64,000 nucleotides of DNA. Origin: an uncultured Clostridia bacterium. Its GTDB lineage: Bacteria > Bacillota > Clostridia > Oscillospirales > CAG-272. The stretch is from contig CANRFY010000005.1 in assembly GCA_947630015.1 (NCBI GenBank), positions 1-64,000 of the forward strand. Direction: 5' to 3'. Made by a program: the position numbers and the translations under genes. The notes under the pieces are model-generated. The model made no database searches, was not told the DNA's origin, and saw only the letters and a list, made by a program, of their open reading frames with translations. Numbering within the stretch: the first letter of the stretch is position 1; each line of letters starts with the position of its first letter. Positions 38,386-48,772 of this stretch are shown one piece after another.

Positions 38386-40722
38386 ATGGACAATATGGAT
38401 AAGACCGTTCATTTTTCGGGGACCGTAACTAAGCTGAACGGCTCAAGGGTCACTATCTTCGACGGATTCTCCGCCCCGCGCACCGTAAGACTCGATATTT
38501 TCGGCAAGAATTACGTCTATTTCGGACGCGATCCGAGAAACGACATCGTTCTCACGTCGCATTTAGTATCGGCCGAGCATGGGCGGTTCGCGTACAGGAA
38601 CAACGCGTGGGTCATCGAGGATAAGGCCATGTACGGGGAACGCGGCAGCACGAACGGGCTGATGTACAACAACGCCTCGATCGTCTCGCGCGTCGTCAGC
38701 GACGGCGATTTCATCCGCATCGACGACGTCGTCGAGACAGTCGCCGAGGGCGTACTGTTCGTATTCACCTCCGACGACTCGGAAAACAGATGGGCGTCAC
38801 TGCCGCTCACCGGCCGTCCGATCGTCACGATCGGACGCGACAGCGGCTGCGATATCGTGCTTCCGCATATATCTGTCTCAAAGTGCCACGCGAAGATCGC
38901 ATGGGAAAACGACGGCTATTACATATACGACAACGGCAGCACGAACGGCGTCGTCGTCAACGGCAGCCGCATTACGGGCAAGGTAAAGCTGCACGAAAAG
39001 GACGTCATCGCGATCACGAATTCAAAGCTGATCTATACGTCCGCGATGCTCTCGTACTGCTGCTACAAGAGCGGCATATCCGTCGACGCGTCCAATATCG
39101 TCATAAGACGCGGACGCGGCGCAAAATCGTTCGTAACGAGCGATCACGTCAGCCTCGGCATCCGCCCTGGAGAGCTTATCGCCATAATCGGCGGCTCCGG
39201 CGCGGGCAAATCGACAATACTCAACTGTATGTGCGGATATCTTAAGCCGAACGAAGGCGACGTATTCATCAACGGGATCAATCTCTATCAGAATTTCGAT
39301 TCGCTCAAAAAGCTGATCGGTTATGTACCGCAGTCGGATATAGTTTACGACAATCTGACGCTTCACGATATGCTCATGTATACCGCGATGCTCCGTCTGC
39401 CGGAGGACACGACGCCCGTCGAGCGCGAGGCCGCGATCACGCGCGCCATCAATACGGTCGAGCTGTCGGAAAAGCGCGGCAGTCTGATAAAATCGTTGAG
39501 CGGCGGTCAGCGCAAGCGCGCCAGCATCGCGGTCGAGCTTTTGTCGGACCCGAATCTGCTGTTCCTCGACGAGCCGGCGTCTGGACTCGACCCGGGTACA
39601 GAACGCAATCTGATGCAGTCGCTTCGCAGCATGGCGGACGGCGGCAAAACAGTCATACTCGTCACGCACAGCACGCTCCAGCTCAAAATGTGCGACAAGA
39701 TCGTGTTCATGGGCAAGGGCGGAAATCTCTGCTTCTTCGGCTCGCACGACGACGCCAAGACGTTCTTCGGCGTCGACGATATCGTCGACGTCTACAACAT
39801 GATAACGGACAACGCGAAGGAGTGGCGCGCGAGATACGAGCAGCTGCGAGCCGCGCCGGGCAGGATTCGTCCGTCGACGGCTGTCTCCGCCAGATCGAAG
39901 GAAAACAAACTGCGCCAGCTCGGCGTTTTGAGCGCGCGTTATCTAAAGCTCGTGACGAACGACAGACAGCGTCTTTTGCTTCTCATGATACAAGCGCCGC
40001 TGCTCGCCGTTTTGATCTCGTTCGTCGCGGACGGCAAGCAGTTCGATCAATACGAAATGACGAAGAGCCTGCTGTTCGCCCTCTCCTGCTCCGCGTTCTG
40101 GGTCGGTATGCTGAACGCGATCCAGGAAATATGCAAGGAGCGCACGATCCTCAAGCGCGAATACATGACGGGGCTGTCGCTTGGCACTTACGTTTCGTCG
40201 AAGATCATCGTACTCGGCATCATGTGTCTCGTCCAGAGCATTATGATAACGACCGTATTCAGCCTCATGATCGGTCTTCCCGACGAGGGCGTTATGATCT
40301 TCCCGTTCCTCGAGCTGCTCATCACGACGTTCATCACCGCGACGGCGTCGACGGCGATGGGTCTGTTCGTCTCTTCCCTGTTCACGAACGCCGACAGAGC
40401 CATGACTGTCGCGCCTATCCTGCTGATGCCGCAGATACTGTTCTCCGGACTCATATTCAAGCTTGACGGCGCGACGGAGATCATCTCGTGGCTCGCCGTA
40501 TGCCGCTGGAGCATGGAGGGCTACGGCACGACGGCAAATCTGAACGATCTGCCGCTGAGACTTCAGCAGCAGGGCGTCATGATACCGCACGAGGCCGAAT
40601 CGTTCTTCGATTTCACACCTCTGCACCTGATCTGCTCATGGGGCATACTGATCGTTTACACGGTCGTGTTCCTCGTCTTAGCAAGGCTCGTGCTGTCGAA
40701 GATCGGCAAGGAAAAATCGTAA
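38386..40722 (+). CDS. Dual-FHA-domain ABC transporter (fused ATPase + ABC-2/ABCG-type membrane domain; Rv1747-like architecture)
   Basis: FHA1 FGRDPRNDIVLTSHLVSAEHGRF...RGSTNG; FHA2 IGRDSGCDIVLPHISVSKCHAKI...NGSTNGVVVNG; Walker A GGSGAGKST; six C-terminal TM. Confidence 0.92.
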   Translation: MDNMDKTVHFSGTVTKLNGSRVTIFDGFSAPRTVRLDIFGKNYVYFGRDPRNDIVLTSHLVSAEHGRFAYRNNAWVIEDKAMYGERGSTNGLMYNNASIVSRVVSDGDFIRIDDVVETVAEGVLFVFTSDDSENRWASLPLTGRPIVTIGRDSGCDIVLPHISVSKCHAKIAWENDGYYIYDNGSTNGVVVNGSRITGKVKLHEKDVIAITNSKLIYTSAMLSYCCYKSGISVDASNIVIRRGRGAKSFVTSDHVSLGIRPGELIAIIGGSGAGKSTILNCMCGYLKPNEGDVFINGINLYQNFDSLKKLIGYVPQSDIVYDNLTLHDMLMYTAMLRLPEDTTPVEREAAITRAINTVELSEKRGSLIKSLSGGQRKRASIAVELLSDPNLLFLDEPASGLDPGTERNLMQSLRSMADGGKTVILVTHSTLQLKMCDKIVFMGKGGNLCFFGSHDDAKTFFGVDDIVDVYNMITDNAKEWRARYEQLRAAPGRIRPSTAVSARSKENKLRQLGVLSARYLKLVTNDRQRLLLLMIQAPLLAVLISFVADGKQFDQYEMTKSLLFALSCSAFWVGMLNAIQEICKERTILKREYMTGLSLGTYVSSKIIVLGIMCLVQSIMITTVFSLMIGLPDEGVMIFPFLELLITTFITATASTAMGLFVSSLFTNADRAMTVAPILLMPQILFSGLIFKLDGATEIISWLAVCRWSMEGYGTTANLNDLPLRLQQQGVMIPHEAESFFDFTPLHLICSWGILIVYTVVFLVLARLVLSKIGKEKS

Positions 40723-40735
40723 ATTCAGCAAAATT

Positions 40736-40768
40736 ACGGCGGACGGGATAACTCGTCCGCCGTTTTTT
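40736..40768. terminator. Terminator between convergent genes
   Basis: acggcggacg-N8-cgtccgccgttttttg. Confidence 0.8.
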
Positions 40769-40776
40769 GCGCGCCG

Positions 40777-41511
40777 TTACGTCGCGTCGGGGAACGCGAT
40801 GCAGTCGTATCTGATCGATTTGCCGCTTATCGAATAGCTCGGCTTCATATCGGCAAGATACGCGCCCTTTAGCGGGCGCTTGATCACTATCTTTTTCGGA
40901 TGCGCCGCGATCGCCGCGTCAAGAAGCGCGCGCTCGTCGCCGCACGGCTGCTCTAACTTCTGTATAAGCTGGAGCTTTTTATTTATAAGTCCCGATTTGC
41001 GCCTCGGCGGGAACATCGGGTCGAGATATATCAAATCTGCGCCGAGATCGCTCGTCGGCATCAATTCGGTGCTGTCGCCCTCCGTGAGATGCATATGGGA
41101 CGTTATCGCGCACAGGCGCTCGTCAGACTCCGCGCGGCGCAGAGCGTCGCGAAGAAGCGCCGCGATCACGGCGTTTTTTTCATACAGCGATACTTCATAG
41201 CCGCAGGCGGCGAGCAAAAACGCGTCCTCGCCCATTCCGGCGGCGGCGTCGACGGCCTTAAGGCCGCCCGATCTCGGTTTCGCCGTCCTGATCAGCAGCT
41301 CCTGTCGAAGCCCCGCGCCGATCCTTGACAGCATCTGCGTAAAATCGCCGCGATATTTCATTCCGTATCCCGAAAGCGACACACCCGTCCGATCGAACAA
41401 AACGGTCACGCCGTCCCCCTCCCGATCGCAGAGCGGCGCGCCCGTGCGCCTCGCAAGCGCCTCCGCCTCGTCATACATCACGCCGTCTGAAACGCAAATC
41501 ACAAGCTCCAT
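40777..41511 (-). CDS. RsmJ-like class I SAM-dependent rRNA methyltransferase
   Basis: VDAAAGMGEDAFLLAACGYEVSLYEKN; LIYLDPMFPPRRKSGLINKKLQLIQKL. Confidence 0.85.
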   Translation of the reverse strand: MELVICVSDGVMYDEAEALARRTGAPLCDREGDGVTVLFDRTGVSLSGYGMKYRGDFTQMLSRIGAGLRQELLIRTAKPRSGGLKAVDAAAGMGEDAFLLAACGYEVSLYEKNAVIAALLRDALRRAESDERLCAITSHMHLTEGDSTELMPTSDLGADLIYLDPMFPPRRKSGLINKKLQLIQKLEQPCGDERALLDAAIAAHPKKIVIKRPLKGAYLADMKPSYSISGKSIRYDCIAFPDAT

Positions 41512-41652
41512 ACGCGCCTCCGTCCTTCAGCTGTCGTCGACGATCTATCATAACACGAAGGAGGCGTGTTGTCAACATTTGAAAAAGCCGTTGAAATCGG
41601 ACGCGTAATGATTTATAATAGCTTTGGGAGAACTGTTTTCGGAGAGACAAAT

Positions 41653-42084
41653 ATGACGTTTTATGCAAAGAAATTTTCGGAGCTGTCGGCCGGCGAGATA
41701 TATGAAATCCTCAAGGCGCGCGCCGACGTATTCATAATCGAGCAAAACATAAATTATCAGGATATGGACGACGTCGACTATGACAGTCTGCACTGTTTTC
41801 TGTCCGACGGCGGCAGCGTCGCCGCGTATCTGCGCGCATACGGCGCTGGCGACGGCGCCGTCAAGCTCGGACGCGTCCTGACGCGTCCGCACGGGCGCGG
41901 TCTCGGGCGGACGCTCATGGAGCGCAGCATCCCCGCGGTCGCGGAGGCGACGGGATGCCGCCGCATCGTCCTCGACGCGCAGAAATACGCCGTCGGATTC
42001 TATGAAAAGTTCGGCTTCCGCGTCGTTTCGGGCGAATTCTTGGAGGAAGGCATCGTTCACGTCGCGATGGCGGCCGATATATGA
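41653..42084 (+). CDS. GNAT family N-acetyltransferase (ElaA-like)
   Basis: YEILKARADVFIIEQNINYQDMDDVDYDSLHCF; start MTFYAKKFSEL. Confidence 0.85.
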   Translation: MTFYAKKFSELSAGEIYEILKARADVFIIEQNINYQDMDDVDYDSLHCFLSDGGSVAAYLRAYGAGDGAVKLGRVLTRPHGRGLGRTLMERSIPAVAEATGCRRIVLDAQKYAVGFYEKFGFRVVSGEFLEEGIVHVAMAADI

Positions 42085-42135
42085 AATATTCGCCGGCTCC
42101 CGTTCCGGCAAAAATAAACATCTAAGGAGTACGTC

Positions 42136-44091
42136 ATGGTAACAAAGCTTGAAAATTCGCTCGAATGTCGGTTCGGACACGAGAACATGAAGATCGAGGC
42201 GTGGGGACGCGGCATCCGCGTGCGCATCACGCCGATAGGCGCGATTCCCGATGAGGACTGGGCGCTCGCCGAGGACGTCCCGCACAAGGCCGATGCCGTT
42301 TCCGCCGACCGCGAGGGCGGCACATACGTCGAATGCGGCGGGCTTCGCTGCGAGCTGCTCGGCGATCACTTGCGCTTTACGCGCGGCGGGGACGTGCTGT
42401 TTGAGGAGGTATGGTATCCGTGGTCGCTTCGCGATCGTCCGCGCGTGTATAAGACGCTGCGCGGCAGCGATACGTTCGAGGCGACGATCAAATTCGCCGC
42501 CTACGACGGCGAGCATCTGCACGGCATGGGTCAGTACCGCGACGCGCGATTTGACCTGAAAGGCTCGACGCTCGAGCTTGCGCACCGCAACTCGCAGATA
42601 TCGGTGCCGTTTCTGCTCTCCTCGCGCGGATACGGATTTCTGTGGAACAATCCCGCGATCGGCCGCGCGACATTCGCCGAGAATGTGACCGAGTGGCACG
42701 CGGACGCGACGCGCGCGATCGATTTCTGGATCTGCGCCGGAGATTCGCCCGCAGAGATCATCGAAAAATACGCCGACGTCGTCGGTCACGCGTCTCCCCT
42801 GCCCGAGAGTTTGCTCGGACTGTGGCAGTGCAAGCTTCGCTATCGCACGCAGGACGAGCTTCTCACGGCGGCGCGCGAATATCACAGGCGCGGAATCAAG
42901 CTTGACGTCATCGTCATCGATTTCTTTCACTGGATATATCAGGGCGACTGGGATTTCGATCCCGAATACTGGCCCGATCCGCAGGCGATGGTGGACGAGC
43001 TGAAATCAATGGGAATACGCCTGATGGTGTCCGTATGGCCGACGGTCGATCCGCGCTCGAAAAATTACCATGGGTTCTCGTCGAACGGCTACCTCATCCG
43101 CACGGAGCGCGGTCTGCCCGCCGTCATGGATTTTAACGGTCAGGTCGGCATCTACGACGCCACCGACCCCGGCGCGCGCGAGTTCGCATACGGAATTCTG
43201 AAGCAGAACTACGGCAAATACGGCATCGATATGTTCTGGCTCGACGAGGCGGAGCCGGAGTATTCCGTCACCGATTTCGATCATTACCGCCAGTACATAG
43301 GCCCCGCGCTTTCGACGGGCAATATCTATCCGCGTATGCATTCGATGATGGTTTACGACGGGCAGAAAAAGGACGGCGTACACGACATCCTCAACCTCGT
43401 GCGGTGCGCTTGGGTCGGCAGCCCGAAATACGGCGCGCTCGTCTGGAGCGGCGACATCGAATCGTCGTTCCGCGAGATGAAGGTGCAGATCAGAAACGGC
43501 ATCAACATGGGTGTTGCCGGCATCCCGTGGTGGATATCTGACACGGGCGGCTTCTACGGCGGCAACGTCAACGATCCCGTGTTCCGTGAACTGCTCGTGC
43601 GCTGGTTCCAGTGGGCAGTTTACACGCCGGTGCTTCGTATGCACGGCGACAGGCAGCCGAACAAGGGCGCGCTCGCGTGGAACACCGACCGCGGCGGCGG
43701 ATTCTGCTCGTCCGGCGCCGACAACGAGCTGTGGGTCTACGGCGAGGAGATATATGAAATACTCAAGTCATATGTCGATATTCGCGAATCGATGAAGCCG
43801 TACATCGTGAAAGCCGCGGACGAATCCGTCCGGACCGGACTGCCTATGATCCGCGCGATGTACATCGAATTCCCCGACGACGAGGAATGCTGGCGCGTCG
43901 ACGACGAGTATATGTTCGGCTCCGACTTGCTCGTCGCGCCCGTGACCGAATACGGCGCGCGCGAACGGCGCGTATATCTGCCGCGCGGCAGATGGGAGGC
44001 GTGCGACGGCAGCGGCGTCGTCGAGAGCAAGGGCGAATACGTCACGGCGAACGCTCCGCTCGAATATACGCCCGTTTATAAAAAAGTCTGA
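42136..44091 (+). CDS. Glycoside hydrolase family 31 (alpha-xylosidase/alpha-glucosidase)
   Basis: DVIVIDFFHWIYQGDWDFDPEYWPDP; GIDMFWLDEAEPE; WSGDIESSF. Confidence 0.92.
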   Translation: MVTKLENSLECRFGHENMKIEAWGRGIRVRITPIGAIPDEDWALAEDVPHKADAVSADREGGTYVECGGLRCELLGDHLRFTRGGDVLFEEVWYPWSLRDRPRVYKTLRGSDTFEATIKFAAYDGEHLHGMGQYRDARFDLKGSTLELAHRNSQISVPFLLSSRGYGFLWNNPAIGRATFAENVTEWHADATRAIDFWICAGDSPAEIIEKYADVVGHASPLPESLLGLWQCKLRYRTQDELLTAAREYHRRGIKLDVIVIDFFHWIYQGDWDFDPEYWPDPQAMVDELKSMGIRLMVSVWPTVDPRSKNYHGFSSNGYLIRTERGLPAVMDFNGQVGIYDATDPGAREFAYGILKQNYGKYGIDMFWLDEAEPEYSVTDFDHYRQYIGPALSTGNIYPRMHSMMVYDGQKKDGVHDILNLVRCAWVGSPKYGALVWSGDIESSFREMKVQIRNGINMGVAGIPWWISDTGGFYGGNVNDPVFRELLVRWFQWAVYTPVLRMHGDRQPNKGALAWNTDRGGGFCSSGADNELWVYGEEIYEILKSYVDIRESMKPYIVKAADESVRTGLPMIRAMYIEFPDDEECWRVDDEYMFGSDLLVAPVTEYGARERRVYLPRGRWEACDGSGVVESKGEYVTANAPLEYTPVYKKV

Positions 44092-44108
44092 GGCTTAAAC
44101 GGAGGCAC

Positions 44109-44136
44109 GGGGGGAGAAGCTTTTGCTTCTTCCCCC
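44109..44136 (+). terminator. Terminator after the GH31 gene
   Basis: ggggggagaagc-tttt-gcttcttccccc. Confidence 0.65.
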
Positions 44137-44149
44137 ATAGAAAAATCAA

Positions 44150-44824
44150 GTGAAATATCGCATACTGATAGTTGAGGACGACGCGCGTATCGCGGCCGCG
44201 ATACGCGAGGACGCGGCGAGGTGGGATCTCGACGCGCGTGCAGTTTCCGATATGCGCGCGGTGATGTCCGAGTTTTCGGAATATCAGCCGCATATCGTGC
44301 TGCTCGATATAGGACTTCCCTTTTATAACGGCTACCACTGGTGCCGCGAGATAAGAAGCGTATCCAAGACGCCCATCATCTTCATCTCGTCCGCGTCGGA
44401 CAACATGAATATCGTCATGGCAATGAATATGGGCGCGGACGATTTTATCGCAAAGCCGTTCGACGGCGAGGTTTTGATCGCCAAAATACAGGCGCTTCTG
44501 CGCCGCACATACGATTACGCCGGAGGCGTCCATATTATCGAGCATCGAGGCGCGATGCTCGACACCGCGAGCGGCGCGTTTTTCTATAACGGCGAGCAAA
44601 TTCAGCTGACGAAAAACGAATACCGCATCATCCTTTGCCTCATGGAGAACAGAGGACGCGCCGTCAGCCGCGAACGGCTCATGGTGAGGCTCTGGAAAAC
44701 GCGCGAATACGTCGACGAGAACACGCTGACGGTCAACATCAACAGACTGCGCAAAAAGCTCGACGCCGCGGGCCTTTGCGATTTTATCAAGACAAAGGTC
44801 GGCGTCGGCTATATTATCGAATGA
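44150..44824 (+). CDS. OmpR-family response regulator (BceR-like), module 2
   Basis: GTG start; YRILIVEDDARIAAAI...; close paralog of 35609..36280 (shared PIIFISSASDNMNIVMAMNMG). Confidence 0.93.
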   Translation: MKYRILIVEDDARIAAAIREDAARWDLDARAVSDMRAVMSEFSEYQPHIVLLDIGLPFYNGYHWCREIRSVSKTPIIFISSASDNMNIVMAMNMGADDFIAKPFDGEVLIAKIQALLRRTYDYAGGVHIIEHRGAMLDTASGAFFYNGEQIQLTKNEYRIILCLMENRGRAVSRERLMVRLWKTREYVDENTLTVNINRLRKKLDAAGLCDFIKTKVGVGYIIE

Positions 44825-44838
44825 AAGGCCCACGTATC

Positions 44839-45825
44839 ATGAAAAACGTCGTTTTATATCTGCGCGGACGCGTCGGATTTATTATATTGCAGGCGGCGTT
44901 CGCCGCCATATTCGCGGTATCGTTCGCCCTTTACCATCTGCCGATCGCCGCCGTCGCGTATCCGGCCCTGCTCTGTCTATGTCTGTTGATCGTCTGCGCC
45001 GCGATCGGCGTCATACGCCAAAGGAGCCGCCACAGGCGGCTGTCACATCTGTCCTCCCTGCCCGCCGATATGATCTCCGAGCTGCCCGAGCCGCGCTCGG
45101 TCGACGAGCGCGATTATCAGGCGATCATATATAAGCTGCGCGACGATATGGCGGCGCTCGACGGCGACCGCACCGCGCGTCTGCGCGATACGATCGAATA
45201 TTATACGGTGTGGGCGCATCAGATCAAAACGCCGATAACGTCGATGCGTCTCGCGCTCGAAAACGAGGACACGCCGCTCGGGCGCGAGCTTACTACCGAT
45301 CTGCACGCGATCGAGCGTTACGTCGGGATGGTGCTGGCATATCTTCGCCTCGACTCCGAAAGCAGCGATTACGTATTCAAAAAATGCAGTCTCGACGACA
45401 TAATCGGCGGGGCCGTATCGGAGCTTGCATCCGAATTCATCAGCCGGCGGATCAGCCTCGATTACGATCGTGTCGGCATGGAGGTCGTGACAGATGAAAA
45501 ATGGCTGTCGTTCGTGATCGGTCAGGTGCTGTCGAACGCCCTCAAATATACGCCGCAGGGCAGCGTATCGATATATGCGTCGGGCGAGGACACGCTCTGC
45601 ATCGAGGACACCGGCATCGGAATCGAAGAGAGCGATCTGCCGCGCATTTTCGAGAAGGGCTACACGGGCTGCAACGGGCGGATCGACAAGCGCTCGACGG
45701 GGATCGGGCTTTATCTGTGCCGCCGCGTCTGCGACAGGCTCGGCGCATCGATCACGGCAGAATCCGAAGTCGGGCGCGGGACGCGCATTTTCATTCGATT
45801 CGATCGCCGCGCCGACGCCGCATAA
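44839..45825 (+). CDS. Intramembrane-sensing histidine kinase (BceS-like), module 2
   Basis: YYTVWAHQIKTPITSMRLAL; GIGLYLCRRVCDRLG; alternative ATG at 44821 overlaps RR stop. Confidence 0.92.
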   Translation: MKNVVLYLRGRVGFIILQAAFAAIFAVSFALYHLPIAAVAYPALLCLCLLIVCAAIGVIRQRSRHRRLSHLSSLPADMISELPEPRSVDERDYQAIIYKLRDDMAALDGDRTARLRDTIEYYTVWAHQIKTPITSMRLALENEDTPLGRELTTDLHAIERYVGMVLAYLRLDSESSDYVFKKCSLDDIIGGAVSELASEFISRRISLDYDRVGMEVVTDEKWLSFVIGQVLSNALKYTPQGSVSIYASGEDTLCIEDTGIGIEESDLPRIFEKGYTGCNGRIDKRSTGIGLYLCRRVCDRLGASITAESEVGRGTRIFIRFDRRADAA

Positions 45826-45834
45826 CGCGCCGTC

Positions 45835-45909
45835 TTACAAAAATGTAATAATAAACGCGGGAAATGTAAGCCGAATCGATGGCGAAGCGTTTCCCGCGTC
45901 TGATATAAT
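45835..45909 (+). promoter_or_regulatory. Bce-type operator/promoter, module 2
   Basis: TTACAaaaaTGTAA ... ATGTAAGcCGAATCGATGGCG N19 TATAAT, matching module 1. Confidence 0.78.
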
Positions 45910-45950
45910 TGCAGCTGTAAGACGACAAACTGACACGGAGGTTTACTGTC

Positions 45951-46715
45951 ATGAGCTATTTGGAAGTCAAAGGCATAAGAAAGGTATATTCGCAGCGTAT
46001 CGGGACGCAGACGGTCGAGGCGCTCAAAAACGTCAATTTCACGGTCGAGGCAGGCGAATTCGTCGCGATCATGGGCGAATCGGGCAGCGGCAAGACGACG
46101 CTACTTAACATCCTCGCCGCGATCGACAAGCCGACGAGCGGCTCCGTCGTCCTTGACGGGATGGAGCTGACGCGGATAAAGGATTCGGCGATATCGGCGT
46201 TCAGGCGCGACAATCTCGGGTTCGTGTTCCAGCAGTTCAATCTGCTCGACACGTTCACGATCGAGGACAATATATATCTTCCGCTCGTACTGTCCGGAAC
46301 GGATCATAAATCGATGCGCGCGCGGCTGACGCCGATCGCCTCGCGGCTCGGAATATCGGCGATATTGCGGAAATATCCGTATGAGGTGTCGGGCGGACAG
46401 AAGCAGCGCGCCGCCGTCGCGCGCGCGCTGATCACAAATCCGAAGCTGATACTCGCCGACGAGCCGACGGGCGCGCTCGATTCAAAATCGACGGACGAGC
46501 TTTTGTCGATGTTCACCGACGTCAATTCGCTCGGACAGACGATATTGATGGTGACGCATTCGATCAAGGCGGCCAGCTCCGCAGGCCGCGTGCTGTTCAT
46601 CCGCGACGGCGAGGTGTTTCATCAGATATACCGCGGAGGCGACTCTAACGAGCAGCTTTATCAGAAAATTTCGGACACGCTTACGCTGATCGCCGCCGGA
46701 GGTGACGTCAAATGA
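45951..46715 (+). CDS. BceA-type ABC transporter ATP-binding protein, module 2
   Basis: GESGSGKTTLLNILAAIDKPT...VSGGQKQRAAVARAL. Confidence 0.94.
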   Translation: MSYLEVKGIRKVYSQRIGTQTVEALKNVNFTVEAGEFVAIMGESGSGKTTLLNILAAIDKPTSGSVVLDGMELTRIKDSAISAFRRDNLGFVFQQFNLLDTFTIEDNIYLPLVLSGTDHKSMRARLTPIASRLGISAILRKYPYEVSGGQKQRAAVARALITNPKLILADEPTGALDSKSTDELLSMFTDVNSLGQTILMVTHSIKAASSAGRVLFIRDGEVFHQIYRGGDSNEQLYQKISDTLTLIAAGGDVK

Positions 46716-48772
46716 AGATAGGATTCTATCCGAAGCTGGCCGCCGTCAGCATTCGCAAAAATAAAAAGATGTTCGCCCCGTTCATCCTGACGTGCGTCGG
46801 GATGGTGATGATGTTCTATATCATAATGTTTCTCGGCGTCAACGGCGTATCCGACGATATGATCGGCGCAGAATTTGTTCGCAGTATGCTGCAGCTCGGG
46901 AGCTGGGTGATCGCGGTGTTTTCGTGCATATTCCTGTTCTATACGAATTCGTTTCTGATGCGCCGCCGCAAAACCGAGTTCGGCCTATATAACATCCTCG
47001 GCATGGGAAAATGGAGCATCGGGCGCATCCTGTTCTGGGAGACGCTGATCGAGGCCGCCGTCTCGATCACTACGGGCTTGGCGCTCGGCATTGCGCTTTC
47101 AAAGCTGGCGGAGCTTGGATTCGTCAACGTGATGCGCGGGCAAATCACATATGATCTCAAAGTGTCGCCGCTCGCCGTAATTAGGACGCTCGAGGTGTTC
47201 GGCGTAATATTCATGCTTCTGCTCTTGAACTCGATACGTCAGGTGCGCTTCGCGAGCGCTGTTCAGCTTATGCGCGGCGAAAATACGGGCGAAAAACCGC
47301 CGCGCGCGAACTGGCTTTTCGGGATTTTGGGCGTTTTGGTCCTCGGCTGCGCGTACTGGATCGCCGTGAAGATAAACGATCCTATAAACGCTGTCATGTG
47401 GTTCTTTGCAGCCGTTCTTATGGTAATTGCCGGCACGTATCTTTTGATGATATCGGGATCGGTCATGTTCTGTCGGCTCTTGCAGAAGAATAAGCGATAC
47501 TACTATAAGCCGAATCACTTCGTCTCCGTGTCGTCGATGGCGTTCCGCATGAAGCGCAACGGCGCGGGACTCGCCTCTATATGCATTCTCGCGACGATGG
47601 TGCTTGTCATGATATCGTCGACGACGTGTCTTTACTTCGGCGAGGAAAACGCGGTGAATCAGCGCTATCCGCGCGATATCAACATCGATTTCAGATTCGG
47701 CGAATTAAAGGGGCTGTCCGACGATACGGCCGAGGCGATCAGGCGCGATCTGCAAAAGATGACCGCGGACGCGGGCGCCGATGAAAGCGACGTCATCTCG
47801 TACCGCGCGGCTTACGTATCGGGGCTGCTGCTGGGCGATACCGTCGAGCTTGACGTGCGCAATGTCGACTCCGTCGGCATAGATACGATGTCGAACGTGT
47901 GGCAGTTCTATTTCGTCCCGCTGTCGGATTTCAATAGTATGGTCGGCGAGGATATATCCCTCGGCCGCGACGAGGCGCTCGTCTGCGTCTATCGCGGAGA
48001 ATTCGACGGGGACACACTGTCGTTTAACGGCGGCAGATCGTTTAACGTAAAGAAATACGACGGGACCAAATTCGAGCATGGAGAGGGGTATATTTTATCG
48101 CAGTTCATGATCGTGATCGTGCCTGATCTCGAATATGCGACGGAGGGTATCGCAGAAATGACGGACGCGCTCGACGAGCGTATGCTCCGCTACCGCATGA
48201 AGTACAATTTCAACACCGAGCTTGACGCGGACGAAGAGATCGCCCTCTGCGATAAGATCAACGAGTTATTATACTCTACGCCGCTCGATGCGAGTTACAT
48301 GGAGGCGACATACGGCGCGTATGCGTCGATCTCGTCGCGCGAGGAAAACAGGCAGGATTTCTACGGTATGTTCGGCACGCTGTTCTATATCGGCATAATT
48401 TTGAGCATCGTATTCATACTCGCCGCCGTGCTTATCATCTACTATAAGCAGCTCTCCGAGGGATACGAGGATCAGGGGCGGTTCGACATAATGCAGCGGA
48501 TCGGCATGACGAAGCGAGAAATCAAACGAAATGTCAATTCTCAGCTTTTGACCGTGTTTTTCCTTCCGCTCTCGTTCGCCGCGCTCCATCTTTTGTTCGC
48601 GTTCCCCATCATATCGAAGCTTTTGATGCTGTTCGGTCTTGACAACGTCGCGCTGTTCGCGGCGACGACGGGGATAAGTCTCTGCGTTTTCGCCGTGTTC
48701 TACACGATCGTCTATTTCGTCACCGCGTCCGCGTATTATAAGATCGTCAGCGGGATCGGAGAGCGCGCATGA
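46712..48772 (+). CDS. BceB-type ABC transporter permease (FtsX family), module 2
   Basis: 686 aa; overlaps ATPase stop; paralog of 31710..33719. Confidence 0.9.
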   Translation: MKIGFYPKLAAVSIRKNKKMFAPFILTCVGMVMMFYIIMFLGVNGVSDDMIGAEFVRSMLQLGSWVIAVFSCIFLFYTNSFLMRRRKTEFGLYNILGMGKWSIGRILFWETLIEAAVSITTGLALGIALSKLAELGFVNVMRGQITYDLKVSPLAVIRTLEVFGVIFMLLLLNSIRQVRFASAVQLMRGENTGEKPPRANWLFGILGVLVLGCAYWIAVKINDPINAVMWFFAAVLMVIAGTYLLMISGSVMFCRLLQKNKRYYYKPNHFVSVSSMAFRMKRNGAGLASICILATMVLVMISSTTCLYFGEENAVNQRYPRDINIDFRFGELKGLSDDTAEAIRRDLQKMTADAGADESDVISYRAAYVSGLLLGDTVELDVRNVDSVGIDTMSNVWQFYFVPLSDFNSMVGEDISLGRDEALVCVYRGEFDGDTLSFNGGRSFNVKKYDGTKFEHGEGYILSQFMIVIVPDLEYATEGIAEMTDALDERMLRYRMKYNFNTELDADEEIALCDKINELLYSTPLDASYMEATYGAYASISSREENRQDFYGMFGTLFYIGIILSIVFILAAVLIIYYKQLSEGYEDQGRFDIMQRIGMTKREIKRNVNSQLLTVFFLPLSFAALHLLFAFPIISKLLMLFGLDNVALFAATTGISLCVFAVFYTIVYFVTASAYYKIVSGIGERA

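Noticed and set aside
45847-45870. Remnant of the 134-bp repeat family (ataataaacgcgggaaatgt versus ataataaacgctggaaatgt)
   Set aside because: 19/20 match, but half of it belongs to the Bce operator block (ATGTAAG) shared with module 1, so common origin with the repeat is not secure.
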